This document shows, piece by piece, positions 47,800-58,235 of a DNA stretch of 64,000 nt. Within the stretch, counting starts at the first letter, position 1. The number at the start of each line of letters is the position of its first letter. The stretch is from positions 1,044,144-1,108,143 of the forward strand of contig OY848924.1 in assembly GCA_963693285.1 (NCBI GenBank). Reading direction: 5' to 3'. Source of the stretch: Xestospongia muta. Its lineage: Eukaryota > Porifera > Demospongiae > Haplosclerida > Petrosiidae. Below the pieces are notes generated by a model, which was not told where the DNA came from, searched no databases, and was given only the letters and a program-made list of their open reading frames with translations. Position numbers and translations under genes: made by a program.

Positions 47800-50700
47800 A
47801 TGAGAGGAACTAAAGCCGTTTTTCTTTTTATAACTTTCTCTTTCGTTTCGACAATACTTGTGTTATATTTGTTGGATCCACTGCTACCATATGATCTACA
47901 CTCAATTATGTCTTCTTTTTTCATTTATTCATTGGAATGTTTTACTGTTGGAGGCCTAGGAGATACGTTGGAGGGAACTGTTGTACTCTTGATGTATTAT
48001 ATATATATAAATTTTATTATGTTGATCGTTCACATAGCTGTAAAGCCGAGACATAGATTTTCTTTAGATACATTATTCTTTTTCCTTGTTGAAGTATCTT
48101 GTCCTTTCCTTATTTCATGGTGGACAGTTGGTTATGTACATCCTACAAGTGTGATAATAGTATTCTTGTTATGTGTATATACAGTTATAGCTATAGCATT
48201 GAGTCAATGTTTCATAGACAATCTCATTGAATTCAAACAAGGTAAATTAAATCCATTATATTAAGAATATGCAGAATTATTGATATTTTGTTATTGATGT
48301 AGATGCTCACCAATACTATGAAGAACAATTAGAAAGAGGAGGATTGTTAAAAGTAAACATTATTCAATGTATGACTATTGATCCACCTACTGTTGATAAA
48401 ACTACATTGAAAGAACAATTACCTGCCAATAATGTAGAGAATACTGCTACAGTTGAGGGAGAACATGACCGACCACCTAGTAGTCCAGTTTGTGAAAATT
48501 CTAAAAGAATTGAAATAATCCTGGATGACTAGAAGAGTAAGCAGTCACCTTGTACTGTTTTAGCAGATAAATACAATTGGAAAACTCTCATATTAGATGA
48601 AGAAGTGATTGACCTTCTAAAAAAATGTCAAAAAGTGTAGGTGAAGATTTTACTAGAGAAGAGACTGTGTTTTGGTCTATTTATGCTGCTGTTATAAGTG
48701 TATGTCACATTTCTATTGTCATATTTTTGAGTAAACAAACAAGGAAAGAGATTAATTGGGTTTTTTTGGGTTCCTTAACATTCACTTGGTCATATTCTGT
48801 ATTAATACCAGCTCTTATAGTGGTGTTTATGGTGTACTGGCATAAATCTACTAAATCATCTACAACTGACATGATTGCTATAACTAAAGAAGTACTTCAA
48901 CATAATGATATCAATAAAGTACAACCACTTGTTGATCAAAATTTTACTATTTACTTCAGAGATTGTGGAGGACAACCAGAGTTCCATGAAGTTCTTCCTG
49001 CTTTGGTATCACAATCCACATCGTTTTTTCTTGTCTTCAACCTTAGTGAACATCTTGACACTAAATACAAAGTGACTTATAAAACTAGTAATGGTGAAGT
49101 ATCTGATCCATATGTGAGTATTTTCACTGTTAAAGAAGCTCTTTTACAATGTCTAGCTAGTATTCGCTCAATAGGAAGTTACTCTAAGCCACAAACAAAC
49201 TGGCCGAAATTATTATTTATGTGGTTATGGAAGAAACTAACTCAATTATGGAAAAAGAATGTGAAAGCCATTGTATCTAAAGTAATAATTATAGGAACTC
49301 ACAAAGATTTACTTGGTGACACTGGAGAGGCTGATGATGTGATTCTTTAAATGAACAATCAGTTAGAGGATGAACTAAAAGGCACAGACTGGTACTCTAA
49401 AGACATGATTATAACAGTAGAAGATCGAAAACTTCTCCTTGGATTGAACACCCTCAGTCCAAATGATATAAAAAAAGTGAAAGATCTAGTGAACAAGGTA
49501 GCCCTAAATGAAGACTATCAGTTAGAGATACCACTCCCTTGGTTGGCACTTGAATTGTGCATACGTAAGTTAGGGAAAAAGGTAATGTCTCTAAAAGAGT
49601 GTCGACGTCTTGCTAAAGAGTGTGAAATACTAACTGGAAATAAATTTAATGCTGCTCTTTGGTTCCTACACAATAAAGTAGGGACAATAAAGTATTTCAA
49701 GAATGTACCTGAAGTACAGAATGTTGTCATTACTGACCCTCAACTACTCTTTGATTTGGTGACAGACTTAATTGTGAATACATTTTCTTTTGGCAAACGT
49801 ATTGAGAGAATGAGTGAACATGACAGGTTTCGTTCTTCAGGTCGTTTTACAAAGCATCATTTAGAGCAGTGTGAAGCTGTTAAAGAGAAGTTATTATCAG
49901 TAGAACAAGTAATAGCTGTTCTAGAACATCTTGTTATCATTGCTCCTGTAGGTAAAAATGAGTCTAATGAACAGGAGTATTTTCTCCCTTGTGTTTCAGT
50001 ACATGCTTCTCTTCCATCTACTCCATTGTTACATAATGATAGTGACATTCCTCCTCTTCTTATTACATTCAAATGTTGCTACACTCCAAGAGGTACCTTT
50101 AGCTCACTCATTGCTAGAATTCTATCTTGATGGTAAAGACAAATGGGAACTTTATTCAGAAGAAATAAAGAGAAATCAAGTTGATTTTTGTCTAATCAAA
50201 TCAGGACATATTGTCACTATCACAAATTTGTTTAGATTTCTTGAAATTGCAGTGAAATTACCTTACCATGCTACTGAAAGTATTCAGGAAAATGTTTATG
50301 TAGTTATTAAACATTATATTTCTTGTTGTCTTAGTGATGTTAGAAAACAGCTCAATTATGCAGCTATTGCAGATCATTCATTCGGCTTCTATTGCAAAAA
50401 TGTTCGCAACCAGTCTACAGATCATCATCCTGCTATATGTAATGACAACATTAAGCCCAAATATGTGAAATGTCATTTAAAATGTAAATTTACATCATAT
50501 TTTCTACCACAGCATCAGCTTTGGTTCTATAATAAATCTAAGTCGAATTAAACTTTATAAATTAATATCCACATATAATGACCAAATGACCAAAATGTTT
50601 AGAGTGTTTTATTTTTTAATTATATTTTTATTTTTATTTTTAGTTTCTTCACAGGAAATTGCTAAAATTTTGAAAGGTATATAAATGCTCTATAGCTTGT

Positions 50701-51059
50701 ATACATGACCCGTTTGTTAATTTTACTCAGATGATTATTTTTCTTTACTTTTTTCAACTTCTTTAGATCAATTTTTAATTTGTACAGCTCCTAAACCAAG
50801 TATGCCTGAGCTGTTAAAGTTCCTCTCTTGTACTACTGCTAAGTGGCAAGAAATGGGTGAATTACTTGGAGTTCATTCAAACATAATTGAAGGATTATGT
50901 ATTTCAAATAAATCAGATTTTGTTAAGATGTCTGAGGTATTACAGTACTGGTTGGACAACGAGCCCACTCCAGTGATGTGGGAAAACATTATCAGTGTCT
51001 TAGAGGGTCCTCTTCAGAAGAAATCAGTTGGTGATGAGATTCATAAATATCTTAATTAG
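47800..51059 (+). pseudogene. Roco-like GTPase with Death domain, copy 1 (decayed)
   Basis: Same exon plan as the gene at 58231-61550: exon 1 47800-48241, exon 2 from 48303 to about 50540, exon 3 50644-50676, exon 4 50767-51059. The N-terminal membrane module, the GTPase core (RDCGGQPEFHEVLP, IIGTHKDLL), the COR-like part and the Death domain are all still readable. Lesions are an in-frame TAG at 48530, a 1-nt frameshift near 48620, a TAA at 49348, and another 1-nt frameshift near 50125. The exon 2 donor is also changed from GT to CT near 50540. The P-loop reads DPPTVDKTT instead of GPPNVGKTT, losing the glycines needed for nucleotide binding. It is 90% or more identical to its sibling in cytosolic parts, but exon 1 and the internal hydrophobic hairpin are strongly diverged. 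Confidence 0.88.
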
Positions 51060-51946
51060 ACTTAAGTCATTCAAGTATATATACAGTATACACACACTAT
51101 AAAATGTGGCACAAAAATGCATGTGTGTCTATTGTACATGAGACTAATTTGTCTTTTTGTGTAGATAACACTAATTCCAATATTACAAATGTTGCTATCA
51201 CAACACCTTATATAGATAACTTAACAATATGTATTGTATTACAAGTAGTACTCTATATTTGAAGTATAAACTATGTGAGAGTGTTAATTGACTCTTACTG
51301 ACTTTTCCTTCTAAGATTCTATTTAATTTTTTTGTTAAGTAGTTAATCATTTTTGTTAGTTATTTTTTCATAATATTATATTTAACATTATCATTCTTTG
51401 TCAGTCATCCTGATTTGACCTCTCAATTTGTCTCAGCTTAGTAAGGCCCTTAGTAACTGGTCAGGCCAGTGAAGCCATTGTCTGATCACTTTTTGGGGAA
51501 AGTTGAACCTTGACTTTAATATTTGTACATGTACATAATTACATTACTACACTGAATTACATGTAGCTATACAAATGTGCTACATTCGCTCTGTAATGCC
51601 TGACCATGTGGGTACTTTACACGTATATATATTGACAGTATACATTTTTTATACAGATATCGATCTATATAAATACCTCACCCTCTATATAATTGAATCA
51701 GTTTGCTTGACTGTACCATAGATCATATAGACTATTATGTAATTTTGCTTGTTTGCTTGCTACGGACCTGTCTCACTTCTAAATGGATTATTTAAATACA
51801 TGTGGTGGCTCTGAAATGTAATCATGGAGTCAGTCAAATATCAATTTGAATTGAGGTGTAATGAGAGTTGTTTTATTGGAGATTCATGAGTGTATATACA
51901 ACAGCTTATAAGGTGGTTCTTGGAATATCAACTAAAATTAAATTCG
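51060..51946. other. 3' flank of Roco-like copy 1
   Basis: Non-coding. It is about 95% similar to 62150-62955 downstream of the second copy; similarity stops at about 51943, where the 418-bp block begins. This marks the junction between the two tandem units. Confidence 0.7.
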
Positions 51947-52364
51947 TTCTTGAAGATACACCTGCTTTAACAATGAATCTCAGAATTAATATCATACATA
52001 CTTAATTCAAGTCTTCAGATAAATGTGGTCCAATATTAACTTAAAAACCTGGTAAATTCAATCTTGTGACACTCATACTGGCATCTCAAGTCTCAGACTA
52101 TTGTACATACTGACCAACCTACACTTTAATACTATATATAATGCAATATATAGTTATAGTTTTAATAGTTAGTAATATCACATCACCCTCCCATCAATAC
52201 ATGTATATGCTCTCTGTCCACTACCACTTCAAATGTGTCAGAGATACATGTACATTTATGCAGAAATCACTTCATTTTTAGTTTTGTCAAATAGGATCTT
52301 AATATTGTTAATAATAACACACACACTGTAACTGTCATGTTTATTTCTGTAACAGACACTCTTA
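51947..52364 (+). repeat. 418-bp direct repeat, copy 2
   Basis: Partner of 47121-47538 with equal length. It lies 125 bp left of the Mutator-like element insertion site, so it is the displaced upstream region of Roco-like copy 2. Confidence 0.9.
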
Positions 52365-52488
52365 TCAACTATAAAATAGAGTAATGATACAAAAATGAGC
52401 TGTAATTAAACTTTTGTGGCTTATCGGTATGTAATTTTAGTTTGCCACACCCTCTTTAAATTGGGCTGTCTAGCTACACTCCTAATTA

Positions 52489-52496
52489 GAGATGAG
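52489..52496. repeat. Target-site duplication, left (GAGATGAG)
   Basis: The 8 bp GAGATGAG abuts the left terminal inverted repeat and is repeated at 58228-58235 after the right one. The same string occurs at the start codon of Roco-like copy 1 (47798-47805). Confidence 0.8.
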
Positions 52497-52562
52497 GAGT
52501 GCCATTAGCCGGAGAAGGTTAGCCTTCAATTTTTAACCCTTTTGTCCAATACTGGCCCACGC

Positions 52563-54032
52563 ATGCGCAAAAACAAAATATACACGTTTATTCCCGGGAA
52601 TAAAATTATAGCCATGTTGTTTTACATAGCATTACAGCCTCCTGGTATCACCAACACAGCTAGCAATTGCTATGCTAGTAGTGTCCTCCAGTGTCTGCTA
52701 AATCATCCTACCTTTTTAGAATTCCTGCAATCAACCAGCAAACATACATGTTGTCAATGTACAAAATCAGGTATAGTATATATTGTATTTCAAATTAAAA
52801 AACTCAAATTAATACAAAGTTATGCTGTCACACAGGAGTATGTTTACTGAAGGTATTACTAAACCTATACAGCATGTACAGGTATAGCAGTGGTACAACA
52901 ACACTTCCATCAGAATCTCTTGTTCAAACTCTATCAAGTAAAAGAGAAAAAATACAATAAATATCAGAGCTTATTTTTGCAAACAGATATGCATGAATCA
53001 TTTGTTCCTGGTAGATACCAAGATGCTCATGAGTATTACATCCAACTAGTCAATAATTTAACTGAACTATTTGATACAAGGTAAGGCCTTGTATCACATT
53101 TTAAAATGTCTATTATTGACTACAGGACAAAACAATTAGTAGAACAATTAGTTTTTTATGACTGGATGGAAACAGGTTACAATTCAGTAATATTTTCATT
53201 AGCTATCTAACTCTATTTATCACAGTGACATGTAACAAATGTAATTACAGCAACAGTAAAACACAGACTAGTAGTGTGCTTGAATTGAAAATACACGTTA
53301 GTAATTATATTAATAATAGTGCTCAATATTATGTTGAACAGGGTAACAAGAAAATCCACCTTCAGGACTTGATTTTTGATGAGTTAGATAATTCAGACAA
53401 TATTATAGACTACATTTGTGAAGGGTATGTACATATAATCCTGTTGTTTGACAAGATCAGTCATAGATTTTGTCCCTAAATTTAATATAATATAAATTTA
53501 GGTGTGGAAGCTGTGGTGAATCTGTTCAGACTATTGATATAACAAAACATGCCAACCTTTTATGTATTCACATAACAAAGACTTCAACATTGTTAGTCAA
53601 ACATATTGTATGTAACTAATAACATTTGACACCAATTGTTATGTTTAATAGAACTGACTTAACTGAGTGCCCGGTTGTTCAAGTACAGGTATAAAACATT
53701 AGACAAGATGTATGTAGCTGTACAAGAAAAGATAAACATCTTATTTGTTAACACTGTATGTGTGTTTATTTGTATCACATACAGAAAACTACATTAAAAG
53801 TTGGCAGTGCCATTTACAAACTTGTGGGATTAGTGAAATATCATAATAGACACTACTCTTCATTTATACGTTCCACAGAAAACAATACTCAATGGTTTTA
53901 TATCAGTGACACTAATGTATGTACAATATTGTATTTCATACAATCAATCACCAATAATACACGTTACTCCTGTTAGTACAGCAACAATCATTCAACAAGA
54001 TCCATTCATGCTTTTCTATCAATTAGATGAAG
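52563..54032 (+). CDS. USP (C19) ubiquitin-protease-like domain of the MULE
   Basis: About nine small exons: 52563-52770, 52882-52937, 52987-53080, 53126-53175, 53226-53424, 53502-53607, 53652-53688, 53785-53916 and 53977-54032. They spell the order of motifs in the USP family: the Cys box GITNTASNCYASSVLQCL, then RYQDAHEYY, two CxxC zinc pairs (CNKC, CGSC), the His box HNRHYSSFIR, WFYISDTNV and PFMLFYQL. Cys, His and the acidic third residue are all in place, so a deubiquitinase-like fold is plausible. I saw no stop inside these exons, but some joins (after 52937 and 53607) are uncertain. The Ulp1-like exons follow directly and may belong to the same transcript. The start could be ATG 52563 or 52614. 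Confidence 0.65.
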
Positions 54033-54076
54033 GTACAATGTACATGCACTTTTCATATACAAAATGTAAACTTGCA

Positions 54077-54999
54077 GGCAATAGAAACAACACATTGTCT
54101 ATGTCATCCATTATGTGTCTCACTACAATGGACTACCTGACAGATGAGGTGAATACTATCTGTATACTATATGGTCAGTCTGAAGAAAATAATCATTTCA
54201 GGTCATTCAAGCATACATGGACATCGTAGCAACAAAGGCGTTAACAACAGTATGATAAACCTAACTTACTATTGTGAATTATCTGTATTGTCAGAATGGA
54301 ATAAGAGTTTATGTATTAGGCTCTCAGTTTATCAGGAAGTTATGTTTAGATGGATCAAGTCAGTTACAAAATTGCATAGAAATGTATGTGAACAATCTTT
54401 AAAGCCAAAATGTCATTTACTGGTACACAGGTCAACCTTACAGAACAAGATCTACTACTGTGTGTTATTAACCATGCTACATGTCATTGGACATTACTGG
54501 TACAAAAATCAGTTACATATTACTATATTACAACTTCTGTACACAAAACAGGTTATAGACTTCAACCAGAGACAAGCAGAATATTTTGATTCATACAAAG
54601 GATCTGTGCAAAGTTATTGGACAAAATTAAAGTAGTATAGTCCTATAAGAACATTCTTTCAAATTCAAATCAGGTTATTCTTAGAACACAGATGCATTGA
54701 AAGAAACATACCAGTACCTAACTGGGATCAATGAAAGTATATTCACAGAACAGTATGTAATAGAAGTGAGGTGTGTATTATGACTGTTTAATCGTAGGAT
54801 CAACCTCTCCAAACTAATGGTGTAGACTGTGGTGTGTTTGTCACACAATTTGCTTATTGCCGTGTCTTTGATATTACTTGGGATTTTGATCAGGTATTAC
54901 AATTACACAGTGACCATACTTAAACTTTCTTTAACTATAGGAACACATGGGACTGCTAAGGAAAATATTAGTAGAAGAAATTTTATGTGGACAATTGTT
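54077..54999 (+). pseudogene. Ulp1 (C48) SUMO-protease-like domain of the MULE
   Basis: Exon-like blocks at 54077-54148 (MCLTTMDYLTDE), 54202 onward (VIQAYMDIVATKALTT), 54295-54384 (RVYVLGSQFIRKL), 54431 to about 54645 (CHWTLLVQ, then YFDSYKGS), 54798-54893 (QTNGVDCGVFVTQFAY) and 54941-54999. The HW, DS and DCG motifs are the His, Asp and Cys catalytic sites of Ulp1/SENP-type peptidases. The HW and DS motifs lie in different frames with no plausible intron between them, so a frameshift near 54580 is likely. Ulp1-like genes are known passengers of plant Mutator-like elements. Confidence 0.7.
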
Positions 55000-55049
55000 G
55001 TGAGTCTTCGTGATGCATACTTTGATCCATTTTCAAATGTAAATTGCAG

Positions 55050-57729
55050 GGAATATAATATCAGAGCATCATTACTACAGTCACAAATTCCTTTGAGTGG
55101 ATTTAACTACCAACCTGTCTTTCTAGAACCCGAAGAAGCTAAATGCCTACACAATCCACTAATTAGTAAACCTGGGGTTGTTCAGCCAGCATTAACATCT
55201 AAAACCTCTCTTTCTTTGAAAAAGAAGAATAAAACAATTAAATCTGATGGCTTCAACAATGACTTTCTGAAGACGTCAGTATTATTTCATGCTACCTCTA
55301 TTAAGGCAAAAAGTGATACACAAGTTTATACAAAGTGTGCAGGTAATACTGAATGTAAAGTACACATATTATTGTTCACTGATTTGGTAACAGTTACAAA
55401 ACTTCCAACAAATCTATCTAAGTCAACTGGTGAAAAACATACATGTTCAATTTGTGGACGGGGTTATTCATTTTGAAGTGGTCTCTCAAAACACATGAGG
55501 AGTGCACATAATGATGTGGAAAGTGGTCTGGTTACATGTACTATATGTAATAGCAGGTTTGTGTACATGTGTTTATTACCTTTTTAATTCATGTCTTTTA
55601 CCAAAGAGTGGCAAGTCTTCAAAAACTACACCTACATCTTCATCAAATCATCAGATGTCTATAGAAGAAAAGGAGATAAGTTTCAATACATTCGAAGAAT
55701 TTTATGAATGGAAGGAAGAGTTTGAAACAACTACACGTTCCTTATTTGTTCTTAAGTGTGCACCACAGGTCTCCTCTAATGGAATGAAGGTGTTTTACTA
55801 TTATTGTAACATGGCAGGCACATACAAATCTGAGGGAACTGGAAAACGTCAATTAAAAACACAAGGAACAGCAAAGATAGGATCTTAGTGCTCTGCTTAT
55901 ATCAAAGCAGTGCAGGACATCAAAACACACAAAATTCATTGTCCCTATTGCCCTACACACTATAATCACACAACACAGTTAGCTTATCTACGAATACCTT
56001 TGACAATTCGACAGGACATTGCTAAGAAGCTTAAAGAGGGAGTGAGTATGGAGCATATTTTAGATAGCATTCGCGAGTCAGTTTATAACAACATCAATCG
56101 AGAACACTTAATTAACAGACAAGACATCCACAACATAAAAACTCAATATAACATAGAGGGTATTAATTGTCATGCCAACGACTTAATTAGTGTCAACGCC
56201 TGGATATTAGATATGCAAGCGCTTCCTTATAACCCCATTTTAATTTATAAAGAGCAAGGGAGACCACAACCAGATAATTTAGACAATTTGACAGATGATG
56301 ATTTTCTGTTATGCATTCAAACAGAATTTCAGAGGGATATGGTAAAGGCTTTTGGGTATGACACAGTATGCATAGATACCACACACGGCACCAACATATA
56401 TCATTTTAATCTAATAACTCTGGTTGTGATTGATGAATATGAGGAAGGTATACCAGTAGTTTGGATGCTTTCTAACAGAGAAGACGCAATATCATTGATA
56501 CCTTTCTTTGAAGCCATTAAATGTAGTAGTGGTGTTATTACTCCATCATGATTCATGTCAGATGATGCTGACAATTACTTCAATGCATGGAAAGCAGTGT
56601 TCGGTGAAGGAGATACTAAGAAAATCCTTTGTGCTTGGCACATAGACAGAACATGGAGAAAAGCATTAGTAGAAACTGTGAGAGACAAAAAAGATCAAAT
56701 AAAAATATACCATCAACTAAGCATTTTACTTAACGAAAGAGATGAAGCTAAATTTAGACTTACATTGCAAGCTTTTCTCACACATCTACAAACAGAACAT
56801 GCTCGTTTTTTTGCCTACTTTACTACAAATTATTGCTCACAGTTACCACAATGGGCAGCATGTTACCGTACTCAAACAACAATCAACACTAACATGTACC
56901 TTGAATCATTTCATAGAGTCCTAAAAATATTGCACTTAAACCACAAATAAAATAGAAGAATTGACAGTTTACTTATTACATTAATAAGAGTAGCCAGAGA
57001 TAAAGCATTTGAACGTTTTCGTTAGAAATGGGAAAAAATTCACATAGAATATGTGAGGTAAACAAATGCCACAAGAGAGCTCTTTTGTTAAAATTGTTTT
57101 CTGATACACAAATTGAAAATACAAAATGGAAAGTACAATCACAATCATCTCCCGATACAAATTATGTGGTCGAGAAAGCTCAAGAAAACTGTGGATGTAG
57201 GCTTCGATGTACAGACTGTCAAATTTGTCCCCATAACTACACTTGTACTTGCTTAGATTCTATCTTACATGCAACAGTATGTAAACATGTTCACTTTGTA
57301 CATATGAATTATATGCAAAAGGACACAGACAGTATTTCAGAAGATCCTACTCTGTTAGCTGATACTTACTCTTACTTTACCAGCCAGTTATCTGACAAGA
57401 AACTTGACACATCTTTGACACAAACTAAAACAACCTTATTAAAGAAACTTCAAAAACTTGAAGCATTAGTTACTAACTGTCAAAATACAGATGCTATTCA
57501 GATTGCTAACAAACATGTTCAGGCTGCTATCTCTGTAATAACTGCTATGAACCAACAAAGCACTGAAAAAAAGCTACCTGTCAAGCAAAAGGTGTCACCA
57601 AATCAAAACTGTGAACATCAAAATTTTTTTCCTACAAAAAAGAAAAGGTACAGTTCTACTCCAACTCTGTCAAGACCCACTATTAAAGAAATAAATAAAA
57701 TTGAAAAGACCTTGAGAGTGCTGACGTAA
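55050..57729 (+). pseudogene. MULE transposase with zinc-finger N-terminus and SWIM finger
   Basis: After a Lys/Ser-rich leader come a C2H2-type finger (CSICGRGYSF...HMRSAH), a second CxxC, and a FAR1/FLYWCH-like DNA-binding block (YYYCNMAGTYKSEGTGKR). The transposase core has DDE candidates in CIDTTHGTN and SDDADNYFNAW, with NMYLESFHRVLK as the Glu region. CAWHIDRTWRKAL is typical of MULE transposases. A SWIM finger follows (YTCTCLDSILHATVCKHVH). Lesions are TGA at 55474, TAG at 55886, TGA at 56549, TAA at 56948, TAG at 57025, and a frameshift near 57030. The real N-terminal boundary, and whether it was fused to the proteases, cannot be told. Confidence 0.85.
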
Positions 57730-57902
57730 AATTCTGCGGTGGCTGTTTGAAAGAAGAAGACACAACTACAGTTGATGCTATTGAATGGATACAATGTGAC
57801 AGATACACAGTGTGGTTACATCTCTATTGCACACAACCACAACTAACTACTATACCAGCTAATTATATATGTCATTTTTGTAAAATCAAAGAAACAAAAT
57901 GA
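57723..57902 (+). pseudogene. PHD-type zinc finger at the C-terminus of the MULE gene
   Basis: An open stretch ending in TGA has the PHD pattern CGGC, WIQCD, W-x-H-x-x-C and YICHFC. It is in a different frame from the SWIM segment just upstream, so an indel near 57710 or a lost small intron separates them. PHD fingers read histone tails in many transposase-derived proteins. Confidence 0.7.
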
Positions 57903-58119
57903 TTTTAAAGTGTATAATATTTCTTTCTTATCTCTGATTAGTGTTGTTATATCCTCTCATTGTATATAATAATAATAAATACAAATCTGAGGCATAAGAC
58001 CCTCTTCTTCATTATCTTTTGATCTTTGGTTTCTTCATTATCTTTTGTTCCTTGGTTATAACAGGTCCTTTAGCTTCTTGACAGATACTTAGCTTCTTTA
58101 GTGCCTCAATGTGGTGGAT

Positions 58120-58159
58120 CACGTGAGGTACTAAGTACTTACACGTGAGCTAACACGTG
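58120..58159. promoter_or_regulatory. Three CACGTG E-boxes in the MULE right end
   Basis: CACGTG at 58120-58125, 58142-58147 and 58154-58159, the last two within ACACGTGAGC repeats. They lie 70-110 bp upstream of the start of Roco-like copy 2. They could be subterminal transposase sites, or could act on the gene now next to them. Confidence 0.45.
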
Positions 58160-58227
58160 AGCTAGTCCTTGTAAAACTGAGAATACAAGGGGTTAAATTT
58201 TTAGATAACCTCCGGCTAATGGCTATC

Positions 58228-58235
58228 GAGATGAG
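58228..58235. repeat. Target-site duplication, right (GAGATGAG)
   Basis: Copy of 52489-52496. The ATG inside it (58231-58233) is the native start codon, by alignment with Roco-like copy 1. Confidence 0.8.

Larger units (their letters stand above)
52497..58227 (+). mobile_element. Mutator-like element (MULE), 5.7 kb, with two protease domains
   Basis: Terminal inverted repeats: the left starts GAGTGCCATTAGCCGGAG and the right, reverse-complemented, starts GATAGCCATTAGCCGGAG. Similarity continues through GGTTA and AATTTTTAACCC for about 45 bp. An 8-bp direct duplication (GAGATGAG) flanks the element, as expected for Mutator-type transposition (8-9 bp). In order it carries USP-like, Ulp1-like, C2H2/FAR1-like, MULE transposase, SWIM and PHD coding segments, all on the plus strand. 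Several stops and frameshifts show it is now inactive. It is inserted at the start codon of Roco-like copy 2. Confidence 0.88.

Noticed and set aside
49351..50130. Separate 259-codon gene starting after the TAA at 49348
   Set aside because: Alignment with 58786-61041 shows it is the middle of one decayed gene; the ATG is a coincidence.
47121..52364. 418-bp near-identical direct repeats as LTRs of a retroelement
   Set aside because: The interior has no gag, pol, primer-binding site or polypurine tract. It contains a Roco-like pseudogene with introns, and the right flank continues as part of a tandem duplication.
58219..58230. ATG at 58219 as the native start of Roco-like copy 2
   Set aside because: It lies in the Mutator-like terminal repeat. 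The native start by comparison with copy 1 is 58231, although 58219 may be used now.
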